In this document: piece after piece, positions 24,776 to 35,341 of the stretch | Position numbering within the stretch: the stretch's first letter is position 1 | Layout of the letters: each line of letters opens with the position of its first letter | From: Hysterangium stoloniferum | Taxonomy: Eukaryota; Basidiomycota; Agaricomycetes; Hysterangiales; Hysterangiaceae | Direction of reading: 5' to 3' | Length of the DNA: 64,000 nucleotides | Assembly: GCA_015178975.1 (NCBI GenBank) | Contig: WHVD01000003.1 | Span: 1,302,001-1,366,000 of the forward strand | The notes under the pieces: generated by a model | Databases searched by the model: none | What the model saw: only the letters and a program-made list of their open reading frames with translations | Told to the model about the DNA's origin: nothing | Translations under genes and position numbers: made by a program

Positions 24776-27263
24776 ATGTCGAGGCACCTGTCTGCCTCAA
24801 CCAACAGACCGTCCACACACCGCCGTGAAATATTTGAAGGGTCATACAGTGGTGCTCAAGAGCGACCTTACATCCCTAGATTACGGTCGGATCCCCCAGC
24901 TTGGCATTGGTTACCTCGAACTCTCTCCGAATACCGTGAAAGAGAAGGCAAAGAGAATCGAGAAGCACGTCTGCGTGCTCTTTGGGAACGTCTTCCTAAA
25001 GGCCGGAGAGCCTCCGAACGCGATAATTGCCAGTTATGGACTAGTGAAACAGATATGGACTCTGCACATGCCACTCATTTATGGTACATGTACGAAGACG
25101 AGTTGATGAGACGATGTTCCTCAACTGGGACATCCACCATTACATGGCCTGATTTTCTCGACTATGCCGATAAAAAGGAAGCAGGTAGGTATAGGTCCTG
25201 CTGCGTGCTTCACCTTGACTTTTGTTTCGACAGAACTGTGGACCATTTTCCATGACGAACTCGACCTTGATAATAACGGTCATTTGGATGCCGATGAGTT
25301 ATTTCAAGCTTTGGGAAAGGCAGGTGTGCGAAATGCTCGTTATAACACACGTATTTTCAATATTTACTCTCAACTAGGGATCCGCATGAGTCCGGCCACC
25401 TTGAGTGAATTCATGACATCCTTAGCGTCATCGTCACATTCCCATGCCATTAGTTTCCCGGAGTTTCGCGATTTCCTCCTCCTCCTACCCCGTCCGGCTT
25501 CAACAACAGAAATATATAGGTATTCACATATTAACAGAGTATAACACAGCTTCTAAATGTTGTTTAGATATTATAAGGTGAGGAAATTCCTTGGAGATGA
25601 TGGCCGTGGCGCCGCTCGGGTCAACATGGAAGGTTTGGAATGACAACTAGGATGCAGCTACACGCTTTTCTAATTATTCTCTGCGGTAATCTAGGAGACG
25701 TAAGCCTAAGTGCTGAAGATCGTCCGCAAGCAAAGAAGATCAACATCATTACGGTACACGGGAAAGATCTTGAGGCTAAACTCGCTCTTGATGATGAGCC
25801 AGTCGTGACCGAAGATATCGTATCAGATGAACATTTGGAGACGGAAGAGGATGACCAAAATTGGGTGTTTGGGCATACGGCTAGGTATCTTTTCGCGGGA
25901 GGGATTGCAGGCGCTGGTGAGGTGTTACGATTGGATTCATCAGCGGTGTATTAATGAAGGTGTGTAGTGTCTAGAACGGCAACTGCACCATTCGATCGCT
26001 TGAAAATATTTTTGATTACTCGCCCTCCCGATCTAGGTGGGCTTGCTGGGACACCAGCAATAGCGCCAACACAAGGAATTAGGGCACTTGGTGCCGCTGT
26101 TGTGCAATTATACACTGAAGGTGGCATTAGAGCATTCTGGGTCGGTTAGTGATCTCTTAAATTGGGTTAGTCAACTTGGGCTTAGCTATAATCAGGGAAT
26201 GGGTTAAATCTTGTCAAAATATTCCCCGTTCGTATTACTGGTGCTTTGGGAAAGTAAACTGCCATGTTCATTTTCATGTATCTTGGGTAGGAATCTGCCG
26301 TTAAATTTATGACGTACGAGCAAACAGTAAGCTCGATACTACTTCTTTTGTGTTCCTTCTGACCTTTTAAACCTAATAAAGAAAATGCTTTTTGCCAAGC
26401 ATTGGGATCATGTAGAAGACCCACGTAACATCAGTGGAGGTTCTCGGTTCATGTCAGGTGGTATGGGAGGGATTGTCAGCCAGCTATGTTAGTGACTATC
26501 ATTTACAACGTTTTGTCTCAACTGCATTACTTCTCAGTCATATATCCTATTGAGACACTCAAAACCCAGGTTTGATGATTTTTAGCATCATTCATGGGTG
26601 GTCACTTGACAACCCACTCCTTAATAGATGATGAGTTCGACTGGAGATCAAAGACGGACTGTGGCCTCATCGATGAGGCGACTATGGTCTATGGGTGGAT
26701 TTCCCGCTTACTATAGAGGTCTTACGGTCCGTATAATCGGTGATTGTGACAACCAAACAAGGCCTGACGGTCCCTTTTTAGATCGGAGTCGTAGGTTGGA
26801 GAATTGTTCTGACGTTTTATTGATATTTTCATGGAAGTTATATCAGGCGTTTTTCCTTATTCTGCCATCGACATGTCGACATTTGAAGCTCTGAAACTCG
26901 CGTATTTACGATCCACGGGTAAGGCTGAACCGGGTGTATTGGCCATCCTTGCGTTTGGCAGTATATCAGGAAGTATAGGGGCGACTAGCGTATATCCTTT
27001 GAATCTCGTTCGCACACGATTACAAGCCTCTGGAAGTTCTGGCCATCCCCAAAAATATACAGGAGTGTGGGATGTGGCGTCAAAAACCCTGGCTGCTGAT
27101 GGATGGAGAGGATTCTATCGGGGCTTGTTTCCAACGTTGGCAAAGGTGTGAAGACCCCTACTATGCTTGAATTTAACGGCTTAAACTCGCCTATCAGGTC
27201 GTCCCTAGTGTTTCAATCAGTTATGTCGTGTATGAGTACACCAAGAGAAGACTTGGCGTGTAA
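24776..27263 (+). CDS. SAL1: EF-hand mitochondrial carrier (ATP-Mg/Pi type)
   Basis: Calcium-regulated inner-membrane carrier exchanging ATP-Mg/ADP for phosphate (SCaMC/Sal1). The N-terminal half (MSRHLSASTNRPSTHRREIF...) contains calcium-binding EF-hand units; the clearest is DELDLDNNGHLDADELFQAL with D-x-D-x-N-G-x-L-D-x-x-E spacing. The carrier half has three repeats with PxD/ExxR-K signatures: ATAPFDRLKIFLITRP, IYPIETLKTQMM and VYPLNLVRTRLQASGSS. The matrix-side motifs GGIRAFWVGNGLNLVKIFPE and GWRGFYRGLFPTLAKVVPSV fit the family. The last exon gives VVPSVSISYVVYEYTKRRLG and stops at 27261-27263. About ten introns. It follows STT4 on the same strand after about 190 bp. Confidence 0.88.
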
Positions 27264-27388
27264 AGTGTCAATTTTTCTGCTCTGCTTTCGTTGCTCTCTA
27301 ATACCCCCGTATTTCCGTGCCGCCATACCGCATATACACAGTACTTTGGATAGATTGCACTTATGATTATATCCGTAGAACAATGTAG

Positions 27389-27862
27389 TTACAAGAATAT
27401 CCCATCCCTGTCGGCGTCGTGATCTTTGTCTGGAAAAGCAGATTCTGCAGACGGTTCAAGATCATAGTGGGGATTGTTCCCAGTAAGGACGCCCTTTTTT
27501 TTCAAAGCCAACCGGAGCATGGATATTCTTTCCTCTTGGGATGAGCTAGCAAAGGTTGGTTTGAATGACGCAAATACGTATGCATAATCGCCGACGCACA
27601 TGACCGTCTTGTTCTCCTCGAAGGCTTCTACAATTACAGGATCAGCTTGTTCCTCCGAGTCGATGCTCGCTTTCAATTCGCTTTGTGTGTTCCGTAAATG
27701 AAGGAGAGAGTGCTGCAATCGAGCTATTTCTAGATTCAAATAGCATCAACGCATCTGTTGCTGCGGAATAATATATCGTGTACCTGCTGTAATGACTGGC
27801 ATCTCTAGTAGAACAGCCTGCTCCACCGAGAAGGGCTGACTGTACCGTGGTGTGTACTCCAT
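27389..27862 (-). CDS. TMA17: TMA17/ADC17-like proteasome assembly chaperone
   Basis: Short helical protein. Exon 1 (from 27862) MEYTPRYSQPFSVEQAVLLE to VITA; an intron with GTACAC donor and AATCTAG acceptor; then EIARLQHSLLHLRNTQSELK, ADPVIVEAFEENKTVM and SQEERISMLRLALKKKGV, ending in an acidic tail at 27389. The order of a helical hairpin 'EI..LQNSL.HL..SN.EL', then 'E.NE.VI..Q.ERI..L', matches yeast Tma17, which helps Rpt6-Rpt3 pairing in the proteasome base under stress. Unusual: about 18 residues (CVGDYAYVFASFKPTFAS) sit between 'ENKTVM' and 'SQEER'. They look like an unspliced intron, but I found no clean GT..AG pair that keeps frame. Confidence 0.58.
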
Positions 27863-27971
27863 AGGGCGAGATGAAGACACTGATTTCAATGTTTTATTAT
27901 TGTCACGCCCTACGTCATCGACCACTTAATTATTCTCATGCATTTCCGGAATACTTCAGTTCATATCTGGC

Positions 27972-28596
27972 TCAAATGGGACTCTCACTCCCAACAACCT
28001 TGTTAGACACACGCAAACCACTCCTCGCTGTTGGCATTCCCATACCCATTGGGTCCTTGCCAGGTTTGCAAACCCGCAAGGCGGGCAAGTCAAATATGTT
28101 GTTCAAAGTACGAAGCAACCTTCTGTGTCGTAGGAATACAACCAAGTAAACAACCCAGACCATAAATACTCCACCAGGCCATCCATCTAGGCAAATGTTT
28201 TCAACTGTTTGGATAGGACTCTATGCATCCATGGGCTAGACTTCGCCCCTTGCTGCTAAAGCTCACGACACTGACACGTTCACCTGGAGTCTGGTATATT
28301 GCAGCCCATGTCACGAACCATCTATATATAACAATTTGAATCACAGATCGGCGGTGTTTCACGGACTGAAACTCCACTGGGTCTAACTCGCTCTTAACAA
28401 CGTGACAATTGTGATGGCTCCAGGGAATCCTACTAACCAATGCATACATCGGTCTTGCCACCGTCGACGGTGCAGCCCTGGCGGTTGTCGCATCGTATAT
28501 GACAGTGCATCCCGAATTTGTTTACGAGGAATAGCAGTATTCAACGAATAAAGCAGGTTGTATTGAGAAAGCGGCAAACGGCAAGGCATGACTCAT
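27972..28596 (-). CDS. Unrecognised small membrane protein
   Basis: Three exons join in frame: 28596-28526 (MSHALPFAAFSIQPALFVEY CYSS), 28477-28284 (AAPSTVARPMYALVSRIPW to WFVTWAAIYQTP) and 28186-27972 (GWPGGVFMVWVVYLVVFLRH to VVGSESPI stop). The introns are 48 nt (GTAAAC..CCAG) and 97 nt (GTGAAC..CTAG), and the spliced length is exactly 160 codons. Two hydrophobic segments are visible: SVIQIVIYRWFVTWAAIY and GGVFMVWVVYLVVFL. No family recognised. It lies between FEX and the TMA17-like gene, all on the minus strand. A further upstream exon cannot be excluded. Confidence 0.5.
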
Positions 28597-28810
28597 ATTC
28601 CCAACAAGAGCGAGTATTCTTAGTAAATTTTTAAACCACCTATTTCCTCCCGCCATACTGGGCCTGGTTAACATCTGCTATATCCTTGAGCAGAGGTAAG
28701 TATTTGGCGGTTGAATAGAGGTCGCCCACTGGAGGAGACAAGAAAGTACATTTCTATAGAGGGCAACGATATGTTCTTAGAGCCGTCGAATAATCATGTT
28801 ACCAGAAGGC

Positions 28811-30209
28811 TTAATTGGGACTACAAACATTGTGGTCGTTTATGCGACCAGTCCACCAGGCTGGACCCAACATCACAAGAAGGATGGCCTGACCTAGGCT
28901 CAGGGACACGGCGACATATTGCCAAGCCTTTGTACCTCGAATAGCTCGCACCTCAGATGCAAATGTGCTCACAGTGCTCATGCATCCACAATATCCGTCA
29001 ATAAAGCCTTGAAGGATACTGCAGGTAACAGGAGAGGGCGGAGACGGATCACGTTGAATAATATGGCACATTGCTAGTATCATAGTCGCCATTTCATTTG
29101 CCAAAAGAGTACCCAGTGGAAAGGTTTTCGATCGAGAATTCAGTTGCGTTGAAAGAATATAACGAGATAGTGTCCCTGTGAAGGAAAACATAATGGCTGC
29201 TGTAGCTAGAGGGCGCCACGAGTGATTCAGACGGACAAAAAAGGGAATAGTCAAGGCATAGAGAGCGATTGAAATCGAAGTCATTGCCCAGCGAACAGAT
29301 GGTGCTGGTGGAGAAAGGACTGGAAATCGGGATATAAGTTGTTTGCCTAAGTGGACACCTAAGTTAAGTGACGCAAGAGATAATGCCAGTGTAAATAACA
29401 GTCGTGTTAAGCCGTCCATGACCTAATCAGACATGTAATGCTAAATAAGCGGAATAAAGAAACCCGTTTAACCCAGCTTACATTATATATCCATAATTTA
29501 CGTGGTCCAAACATGTTGGCCCAAGCCTGAAAGACATCCAATTGCCATCCAGAGAACGTAGTTAAAGATCCACAAAACCCTGCATAAAATGAATAATGCA
29601 GTAGGTTAAGAACAATCCATGGCATACCAGTCGTGATCGCTGTATATAGAGGAGGATAACTAGAGTGCCTTGAGCTTAAAGTAGGTGCCAGGGGAAGTGA
29701 TATACGTACAAAGTGATGATGGGCTCCCTTAAAGCGAGAGTAAAACCCATAACAAAACACCCTACAGTTTGAACCCATGCAAGAGGGAAGATGCTCTGAC
29801 CTGGGTAATTCACAAGTGCGCGGATTCCTAATCGGGCAAGAGTGCCGAATACAGAAAAGGACATGAGGAGGGACAGTATGTGAATTGAAAAGACATGATA
29901 AAAAATTGGAATGGTAGCTGATTGTTGCTCTGAACGTTCAGCCTCTAACTCGGAATTCCTTTGAGGAGCGTCGGGTTGGGCTTCAATCCGCAACGTGGGG
30001 ATTGTCTCCAGTACAGGCATGTTATTTGATGATATCCATAACTTATCTTCCTCTGGTCCCAACCTATAACCTGCATTGGGACTCTCATTGAGCTCCTCAA
30101 TGCTGCGAATATCATTATTGGGAGAATCTGTAGAGTGAGGTTGCGCAGGAGTGTCTACAGCTGCATGTTGGGGGTTAAGAGTAGACGTAGAACCTTCCTG
30201 CTTCTCCAT
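28811..30209 (-). CDS. FEX1: Fluoride export protein (FEX/CrcB family)
   Basis: Plasma-membrane fluoride channel, the eukaryotic two-domain fusion of two CrcB/Fluc units. The ~100-residue N-terminal region (MEKQEGSTSTLNPQHAAVDT...) is polar and probably cytosolic. First CrcB unit: FSVFGTLARLGIRALVNY, QTVGCFVMGFTLALREP and the signature GFCGSLTTFSGWQLDVFQAW. Second unit: FSFTGTLSRYILS, FPLGTLLANEMATMILAM and GFIDGYCGCMSTVSTFASEV, ending WWTGRINDHNVCSPN at 28811. Both units keep the G-x-x-T/S-T-F-S/A selectivity segment. Exons are separated near 29410-29490 and 29620-29720. Divergent from the KDSR gene with 180 bp between starts. Confidence 0.88.
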
Positions 30210-30389
30210 TGAAGACTGCTTGCTTGAGAACAGCCGTGTGGTCCATGACGGTCCACAACAATTCAGTGATGCGACCGGAAGATGTTCTGTGATCGGAAGG
30301 TGATCCGTTTCGTATTAGGTTATGCAATCGGTCATATATGTCCATTCGTCTTAAATACTGTACACTTTCTACTTACATAACAACTCTTC
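30210..30389. promoter_or_regulatory. Short bidirectional promoter, FEX / KDSR
   Basis: 180 bp separate the two divergent start codons, so both promoters must lie here or reach into the 5' UTRs. No TATA box was recognised. Confidence 0.5.
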
Positions 30390-31722
30390 ATGATATCTGC
30401 CGTCTTCTTAATTTCTATCGCTGCAACGGTCTTTATTATTGTGGTTACAAGCTCAATCATGTTTGGACGAAGTAACTGGGACCCAAAAAACAAAGTACGT
30501 CCTACACAGGCCCATGTGAAGGATGGTACATCATTATCGTCTTGCAATTTGTTTTATAGCATTGCTACGTCACAGGAGGGAGCTCTGGCACTGGTCTTGC
30601 TCTCGCAATCTTACTGACAAAAAAGGGGGCCCATGTCTCCATCGTTGCCCGAGATGAGAGCAAACTTGGGAAGGCATTAGAGGCGATGGAGGTAATGTCG
30701 CATCATACAGTAGTGTCGGACATTTCTCATAGATTTGTTTGTCCAAGTCCGTTCGCCAAACTCCAAATCAGATTCTCAAATCATACTCCTTCTCTTTGCG
30801 TAGCGCAGACAGCTCCAGCGCAGCTTTGGAAGCTGCATGTCAAGTGCACGGGAATAAAGCACCAGACGCCATATTTACATGTGCAGGAGCCTCTAGACCT
30901 GGTTTTTTCATTGAACAAACTGAGAAAATGCTGCTGGATGGGATGGATAATGCATATTGGGTGCAGGCGTGGACTGCTTTGGTAGGCGAGAATGCTACAT
31001 ATGGGCCTTGTGGCTGAGTGTTTCGTCAGGCAGCTACGAAGAAGATGGTACGCGACGGTGTACAGGGCAAGATTGTATTCGTCGCTTCGACACTTGGACT
31101 TATGTCTATTGTGGGCTATTCCTCTTATGCCCCCGGTAAACATGCCATAAGAGGTCTGCTTCGCTTCTTTTATTCTCCACTCCCTGTTAAAGCGAAGAAC
31201 AGGTTTGGCTGAAGGATTGCGATCGGAGTTCATTCTGTATGGCATTGACGTCCACTGTTTCTTCCCTTGCACTATTTATTCGCCTGGATTGGAGGAAGAA
31301 AATAAGACTAAGCCCAAGATTACTCTCAAAATAGAGGAAGCAGATAGTGGCTTGACTCCAGAACAGGTCGCTGAAGGCATTTTTAATGGTACGCCTATGT
31401 ACATATTGGTTTAATACCCATGCTAATCCTGCAATTAGCTGCACGAAAGGGATATCATAGTTCCGCTGGAGATTTAATTACGAAAATATTCTTAGGCTCC
31501 ACAAGAGGTTCATCCCCTTCCAATAATGTCCTTGTTGCCCTTATAATGGATTTAGTTGCTTGGGTACCTCATCTCTTATCACATAATATTCAACTTGACC
31601 GATTATTAATGTAGATTGGAATCCCTATTTTCCGACAGTCATTGGATAGTACAGTGCGTAAGCACCAATCCGAACATGAGGAGTACCTCAAACAAAAAGG
31701 GTTTTTTACGGCTTCGGGTTAA
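30390..31722 (+). CDS. TSC10: 3-ketodihydrosphingosine reductase
   Basis: NADPH-dependent short-chain dehydrogenase of the ER, second step of sphingolipid synthesis. An N-terminal hydrophobic anchor MISAVFLISIAATVFIIVVT precedes the Rossmann motif HCYVTGGSSGTGLALAILLT and VSIVARDESKLGKALEAM. Then come PDAIFTCAGASRPGFFIEQT (NAG-like position), IVFVASTLGLMSIVGYSS and the catalytic Y-x-x-x-K in YSSYAPGKHAIRGLAEGLRS. The C-terminal part LVALIMDLVAWIGIPIF is hydrophobic, as in Tsc10, and the protein ends EYLKQKGFFTASG (TAA 31720-31722). About six introns; the join at 30982 (GTAGGC...CGTCAG) was checked for frame. It is the last housekeeping gene before the repeat-rich island. Confidence 0.87.
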
Positions 31723-31949
31723 TATATGCACCGTGCTAAATAGTGATTACATACATATCCACAACGAGATGTGTTAGCTGGAGGCCTTTTATAATATCTT
31801 GCAGTGCAGTTGTGATCCTCAGAGGTCGATAGTGTTGTAATTTATGATAGCAATCGAATGATAATTATCACCTGCAATATTACACGAAAGTACGGAACAA
31901 TTTATCTGAGCTGCTCAATATTCGCTCCTTGCGCAGGTTTGTGGATCTC

Positions 31950-32536
31950 AACGACTTCCCTACTAATGTGCTAGTTAGCGAAGCGCGCACTATCACAGCA
32001 ACCTGGCACAACACCCCGCTCCGGAAATATAAAAATCATGTGGTTTATGTTGGCATTTTTTTAGATGCCTTGCTTGATTTTGCGAGCAAAGATCCGATCC
32101 CAGATAGTGGAGGGATTACAGGTGAAAGGTACACTGCAGGTGTCATCTACGCTGCCCATAAAGACGGAAAGGTTTCCGGAGTGGCTCAAGCATGGTTTGA
32201 AGGCATGGTGCAACCCAGTATGTTCTTTTCCTATGGTGTGACTGCCTCAGCTGCACTAACTTTTGTTCAAAGTGAAAACAGCAGGGTATGTTCAGACCGT
32301 AGAACCATCTGCTGCACAGACCCCCAACCCAAACATGTTGGAAGCTATGATGGAAGCCATGGTAGAGCCAGCTATCCGAAGTGGACAAAGTCGACTGAGA
32401 TTGGAGGTTGGTGTACAAAATGATATTTGCATGTTCACTGCTAATCAACGTCTCCAGATTTGCCAACGACAAAACCATCGCTGTATACTGCATCCTTCAG
32501 AAGTTGATGAATGCAATGTTCCGTTTCCAGATCCAA
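31950..32536 (+). pseudogene. HNH-family gene fragment, copy A (truncated at both ends)
   Basis: Nearly identical to copy C from the position encoding FPTNVLVSEARTITATWHNT, through ITGERYTAGVIYAAHKDGKV and AWFEGMVQPSMFFSYGVTAS, to CILHPSEVDECNVPFPDP. Identity with C starts abruptly at about 31950, so the 5' coding part is missing, and ends abruptly at CCAGATCCA (about 32535). It therefore lacks HIVPFSL and everything after it. It then meets copy B in opposite orientation. Because both ends are cut inside coding sequence, it is a non-functional duplicate. Confidence 0.8.
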
Positions 32537-33140
32537 AATGAAGTGGAAACAGAACATTGGGTTCGTCAACTTCTAAAGGATGCAGTATACAGCGATGGCT
32601 TTGTCGTCGGCAAACCTGGAGACATTGATTAGCAGTGAACATGCGAATACTGTGTTGTGAGCCAACATCTGATCTCAGTTGATTTTGATTATTTCAGGTA
32701 GCTGACTCTACCATGACTTCCATCATGTTTAGGCTGGGGGTTTGTGCTCAGATGGTTCCACAGTCCGAACATACCGTACTGCTTTCACTTAAGACAAAAG
32801 TTAGTGTGGCTAAGATAATCACATCATGGAAAAGGAACATACAGGGTTGCACCATGCTTTCAAACCATGCTTTAGCTACCTCAAAAACTTTCTTGTCTAT
32901 ATATGCAGTGTAGATGATGCCTGCAGTGTATCTTTCGCCTGTTATACTCCCTCTATCTGGGATCGGACCCTTTCCTGCAAAATCGAGCAAGGCATCTAAA
33001 AAAATACCGACATAAACCTGATGATTTCTATATGTCCTGAGCGAGATGTTGTGCCAGGCTGCTGTAATAGTGCGTGCTTCCCTAACTAACACATCAGTAA
33101 TGACACCACCATCACCAATAACAGTGTCGACAGTGTCTTC
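31950..33140. repeat. Imperfect large palindrome formed by copies A and B
   Basis: Copy A (plus) and copy B (minus) are joined tail to tail. The arms of roughly 580 bp are separated by fewer than 10 bp (centre about 32536-32544, AAATGAAGT). The inner arms are easiest to see: GCTGTATACTGCATCCTTCA on the left and its near-exact reverse complement on the right (about 32575-32600). Confidence 0.7.
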
Positions 33141-33311
33141 AAAGCTCAGCACTGAACCAAATGAGTCTGCAGCATGCCTATGGGTTGGGAGTTGTGGCAG
33201 CATAATGAGTCCCAAGAAATTGTCGGATGACTCCCCATAGCATTCAAATTCAAAATTCTCAGTTCTGACAGGCTGTGACGATTCGATGTTGCGTCGAAAC
33301 TGTTGAGCCAA
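32545..33311 (-). pseudogene. HNH-family gene fragment, copy B (3' truncated)
   Basis: Opposite-strand relative of copies A and C, clearly diverged. It starts MAQQFRRNIESSQPVRTENF at 33311, carries VLVREARTITAAWHNISLRT, GIFLDALLDFAGKGPIPDRG and ITGERYTAGIIYTAYIDKKV, then the stretch CLQVCRRQSHRCILHPLEV. It stops matching at 32545, within a few bases of where copy A is cut, so the HNH motif is missing. It has a longer N-terminal region than C, with matching segments (IGDGGVITDVLV versus IGDDDFPTNVLV). Likely a dead fragment; a truncated protein from the 5' part is possible. Confidence 0.7.
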
Positions 33312-34084
33312 TTTCCAAAATTAGGGATTGGATCTATATGACCGGGCTGTCATTGCGGGATTCTAGATGGACATAGAGTGGCGGGCGGCCTGATGGAAGC
33401 AAAAGACTGAGAAGGCTGTTCCGAGTGGGTTTAGAGCAGGATTCTTTTCTGTCGCTGGTCTAAAACCTCATTGGCAATATTCCAAGTTGAATAATGAGTT
33501 TTATTTTATCACTAATCACTTGCTATATATCGGGCTGATTCTCATTGCAGAATAATCACTCAAGCTCGACCGACCAAGTGCGGGGAGGGTGATAATGTAA
33601 GAGCGTAATCCTTCGGCTTGAGCTCTTACAAAGAGGAATGCACAGAGTAGGACAAGGCTACAATTCAAAAAAGACTAAGGTAACAATACTAGGGATCTCC
33701 CTATTCACGATAATCACAGTAGAGTCCCTAACAACAAGTAAAAAGAAGTGAAACAAACTGTTATGTATTTTTAGCTTTTTTTCCGATTTTTAAACAATTT
33801 CCCCTAACAAATTGCAAAAACAAATATTCAAATGTATTTATATTGCGACAATAAAATTGTACAATATTCTTTTGATTTATCTTGAATTTATACAATTTAT
33901 TTTGTATTTTTATCTAATAAATTGAGCAAGTTATTGAATTTCTACTTTTTATTCTTTTTTGATTAATATGTCGGTGACTCAGCGCTTATTCACAACGCGC
34001 GAGTAATCATGTGATATTCACATGACATTTCAAACTCCGACGCCGACAAAACGCGATGCGAAATAGTCGCGCATAATCAAGGTA
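33312..34084. other. AT-rich non-coding stretch
   Basis: About 770 bp with no supported gene. From about 33740 to 33970 it is very AT-rich with long A and T runs. 33990-34080 is more mixed and holds several CGCG words. Nothing recognisable as a transposon terminus. Confidence 0.4.
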
Positions 34085-34196
34085 ATATATATATTTATAT
34101 TATTATAATAAAATATATATATTTATATTATTATAATAAAATATATATATTTATATTATTATAATAAAATATATATATTTATATTATTATAATAAA
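34085..34196. repeat. 28-bp AT minisatellite, 4 units
   Basis: Four essentially identical tandem copies of a 28-bp unit made only of A and T (begins ATATATATATTTATATTATT), covering 112 bp. A further degenerate AT tail runs to about 34230. Confidence 0.92.
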
Positions 34197-34282
34197 ATAT
34201 TATATTTATAACTAACTAAAAATAATTATAATAATATAAAGCCGGCCACCTGTGTTTATTATACGGCGCGCGGGAAACTCCT

Positions 34283-34453
34283 CACAACGAGTGACAGCCG
34301 TCACAACAAGTGACAGTTGTCACAAGGGCGCGGGATGGTCACAGAGGCGCGGGATGGTCACAGAGGCGCGCGACGGTCACAGAGGCGCGCGACGGTCACA
34401 GAGGCGCGCGACTGTTACAAAGGCGCGCGACGGTCACACAGGCGCGCGACTGT
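34283..34453. repeat. 19-bp GC-rich minisatellite, 9 units
   Basis: Nine tandem 19-bp units. The first two (CACAACGAGTGACAGCCGT, CACAACAAGTGACAGTTGT) are diverged from the seven that follow (type CACAGAGGCGCGCGACGGT). A partial unit CACAACGTGTGACAGT follows. The words GTGAC/GTCAC recur at every unit. It lies about 90 bp after the AT minisatellite. Confidence 0.92.
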
Positions 34454-34795
34454 CACAACGTGTGACAGTCACAAGACGCGAAGGGTGTCATGCGCGCGCA
34501 CAGGCGCGAGAGCATTATATAATCATATATGCTACTACAGCAAAAACCGGAAATTCCCTGGAATATTCCAGTGGCTTCCAAAAGAATAGTAGATAGTAGA
34601 TACTAATAATAGATAGAATACTGTAGAATATTCTATAAGATTCCAGTAAGTTCTTGTGAAGAGTCAATAGATTCTGACCGTTCAATATACGAAGTGTAGT
34701 GTTTATTCAACTACTATTAGCAGGTATTGACCGTTTAGTACAATACCATAGATTACTAGACTGACAGTACTAGCAAGGAGACACGCTACATGTCA

Positions 34796-34821
34796 CAAGA
34801 GCAACTGTACAGTTGCTCTTG
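34796..34821. repeat. 26-bp perfect palindrome
   Basis: Thirteen bases followed directly by their exact reverse complement, with no spacer: CAAGAGCAACTGT then ACAGTTGCTCTTG. It could extrude as a cruciform or be a dimeric protein-binding site. Confidence 0.9.
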
Positions 34822-35341
34822 ACGGCTAGAATGAGAGAATGAAAGAGTTGACCTTTACGGTACAACTCGTAGCTAGACATAAAATAGATAATCACGAGAG
34901 GCTGAATATCTAAAGTAAAGAGATAATAGCGCGAGTCAACTATAGTGTCGACGAGCGCAAAGACCTTAGAGTGGAACTCGACCTTCGCGGTTCGAGTCCA
35001 AAGTCTGTTAGTATGCGATAAAACGCTACCTTTATAGGTAGTTGAGACGTTACCCTTGACACCTCTCGCTATTCAACGTCTGGGTCGTTTACGAGGTGGT
35101 GTCTGCTGGGTAAAAAGATGTCTATCTTTTGGCACCGAGAGCGCCCATAGGTATACACAAGACTTCGAACTAAGAAATACGGGTATGCTCAAAGGATATA
35201 GAGAATTAAAGAAAAGGAATAGAAACTAGATAATAAAGTACTATAATATGCATATTAATCCACTGTCCAATTATGCATATATGCATACTCTTCACAGTTC
35301 TATTATGCCAAGAATATTCTATAGTGTCTTAGAAGTAGTTA

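Noticed and set aside
27871-28149. 92-codon plus-strand frame next to the TMA17-like start
   Set aside because: It is antisense to the third exon of the better supported three-exon membrane protein and begins 9 bp from the opposite start codon.
34321-34453. CRISPR-like array at the GC-rich repeats
   Set aside because: The 19-bp units are directly tandem without unique spacers, and the genome is eukaryotic; it is a minisatellite.
34252-34596. Arg-rich open frames of 90-114 codons through the 19-bp repeat
   Set aside because: The frames are open only because the repeat lacks stops; no start context, domain or splice logic.
34980-35010. SINE-like B box (GGTTCGAGTCC)
   Set aside because: A B-box match is present, but no A box lies at the right distance upstream and there is no T-run terminator.
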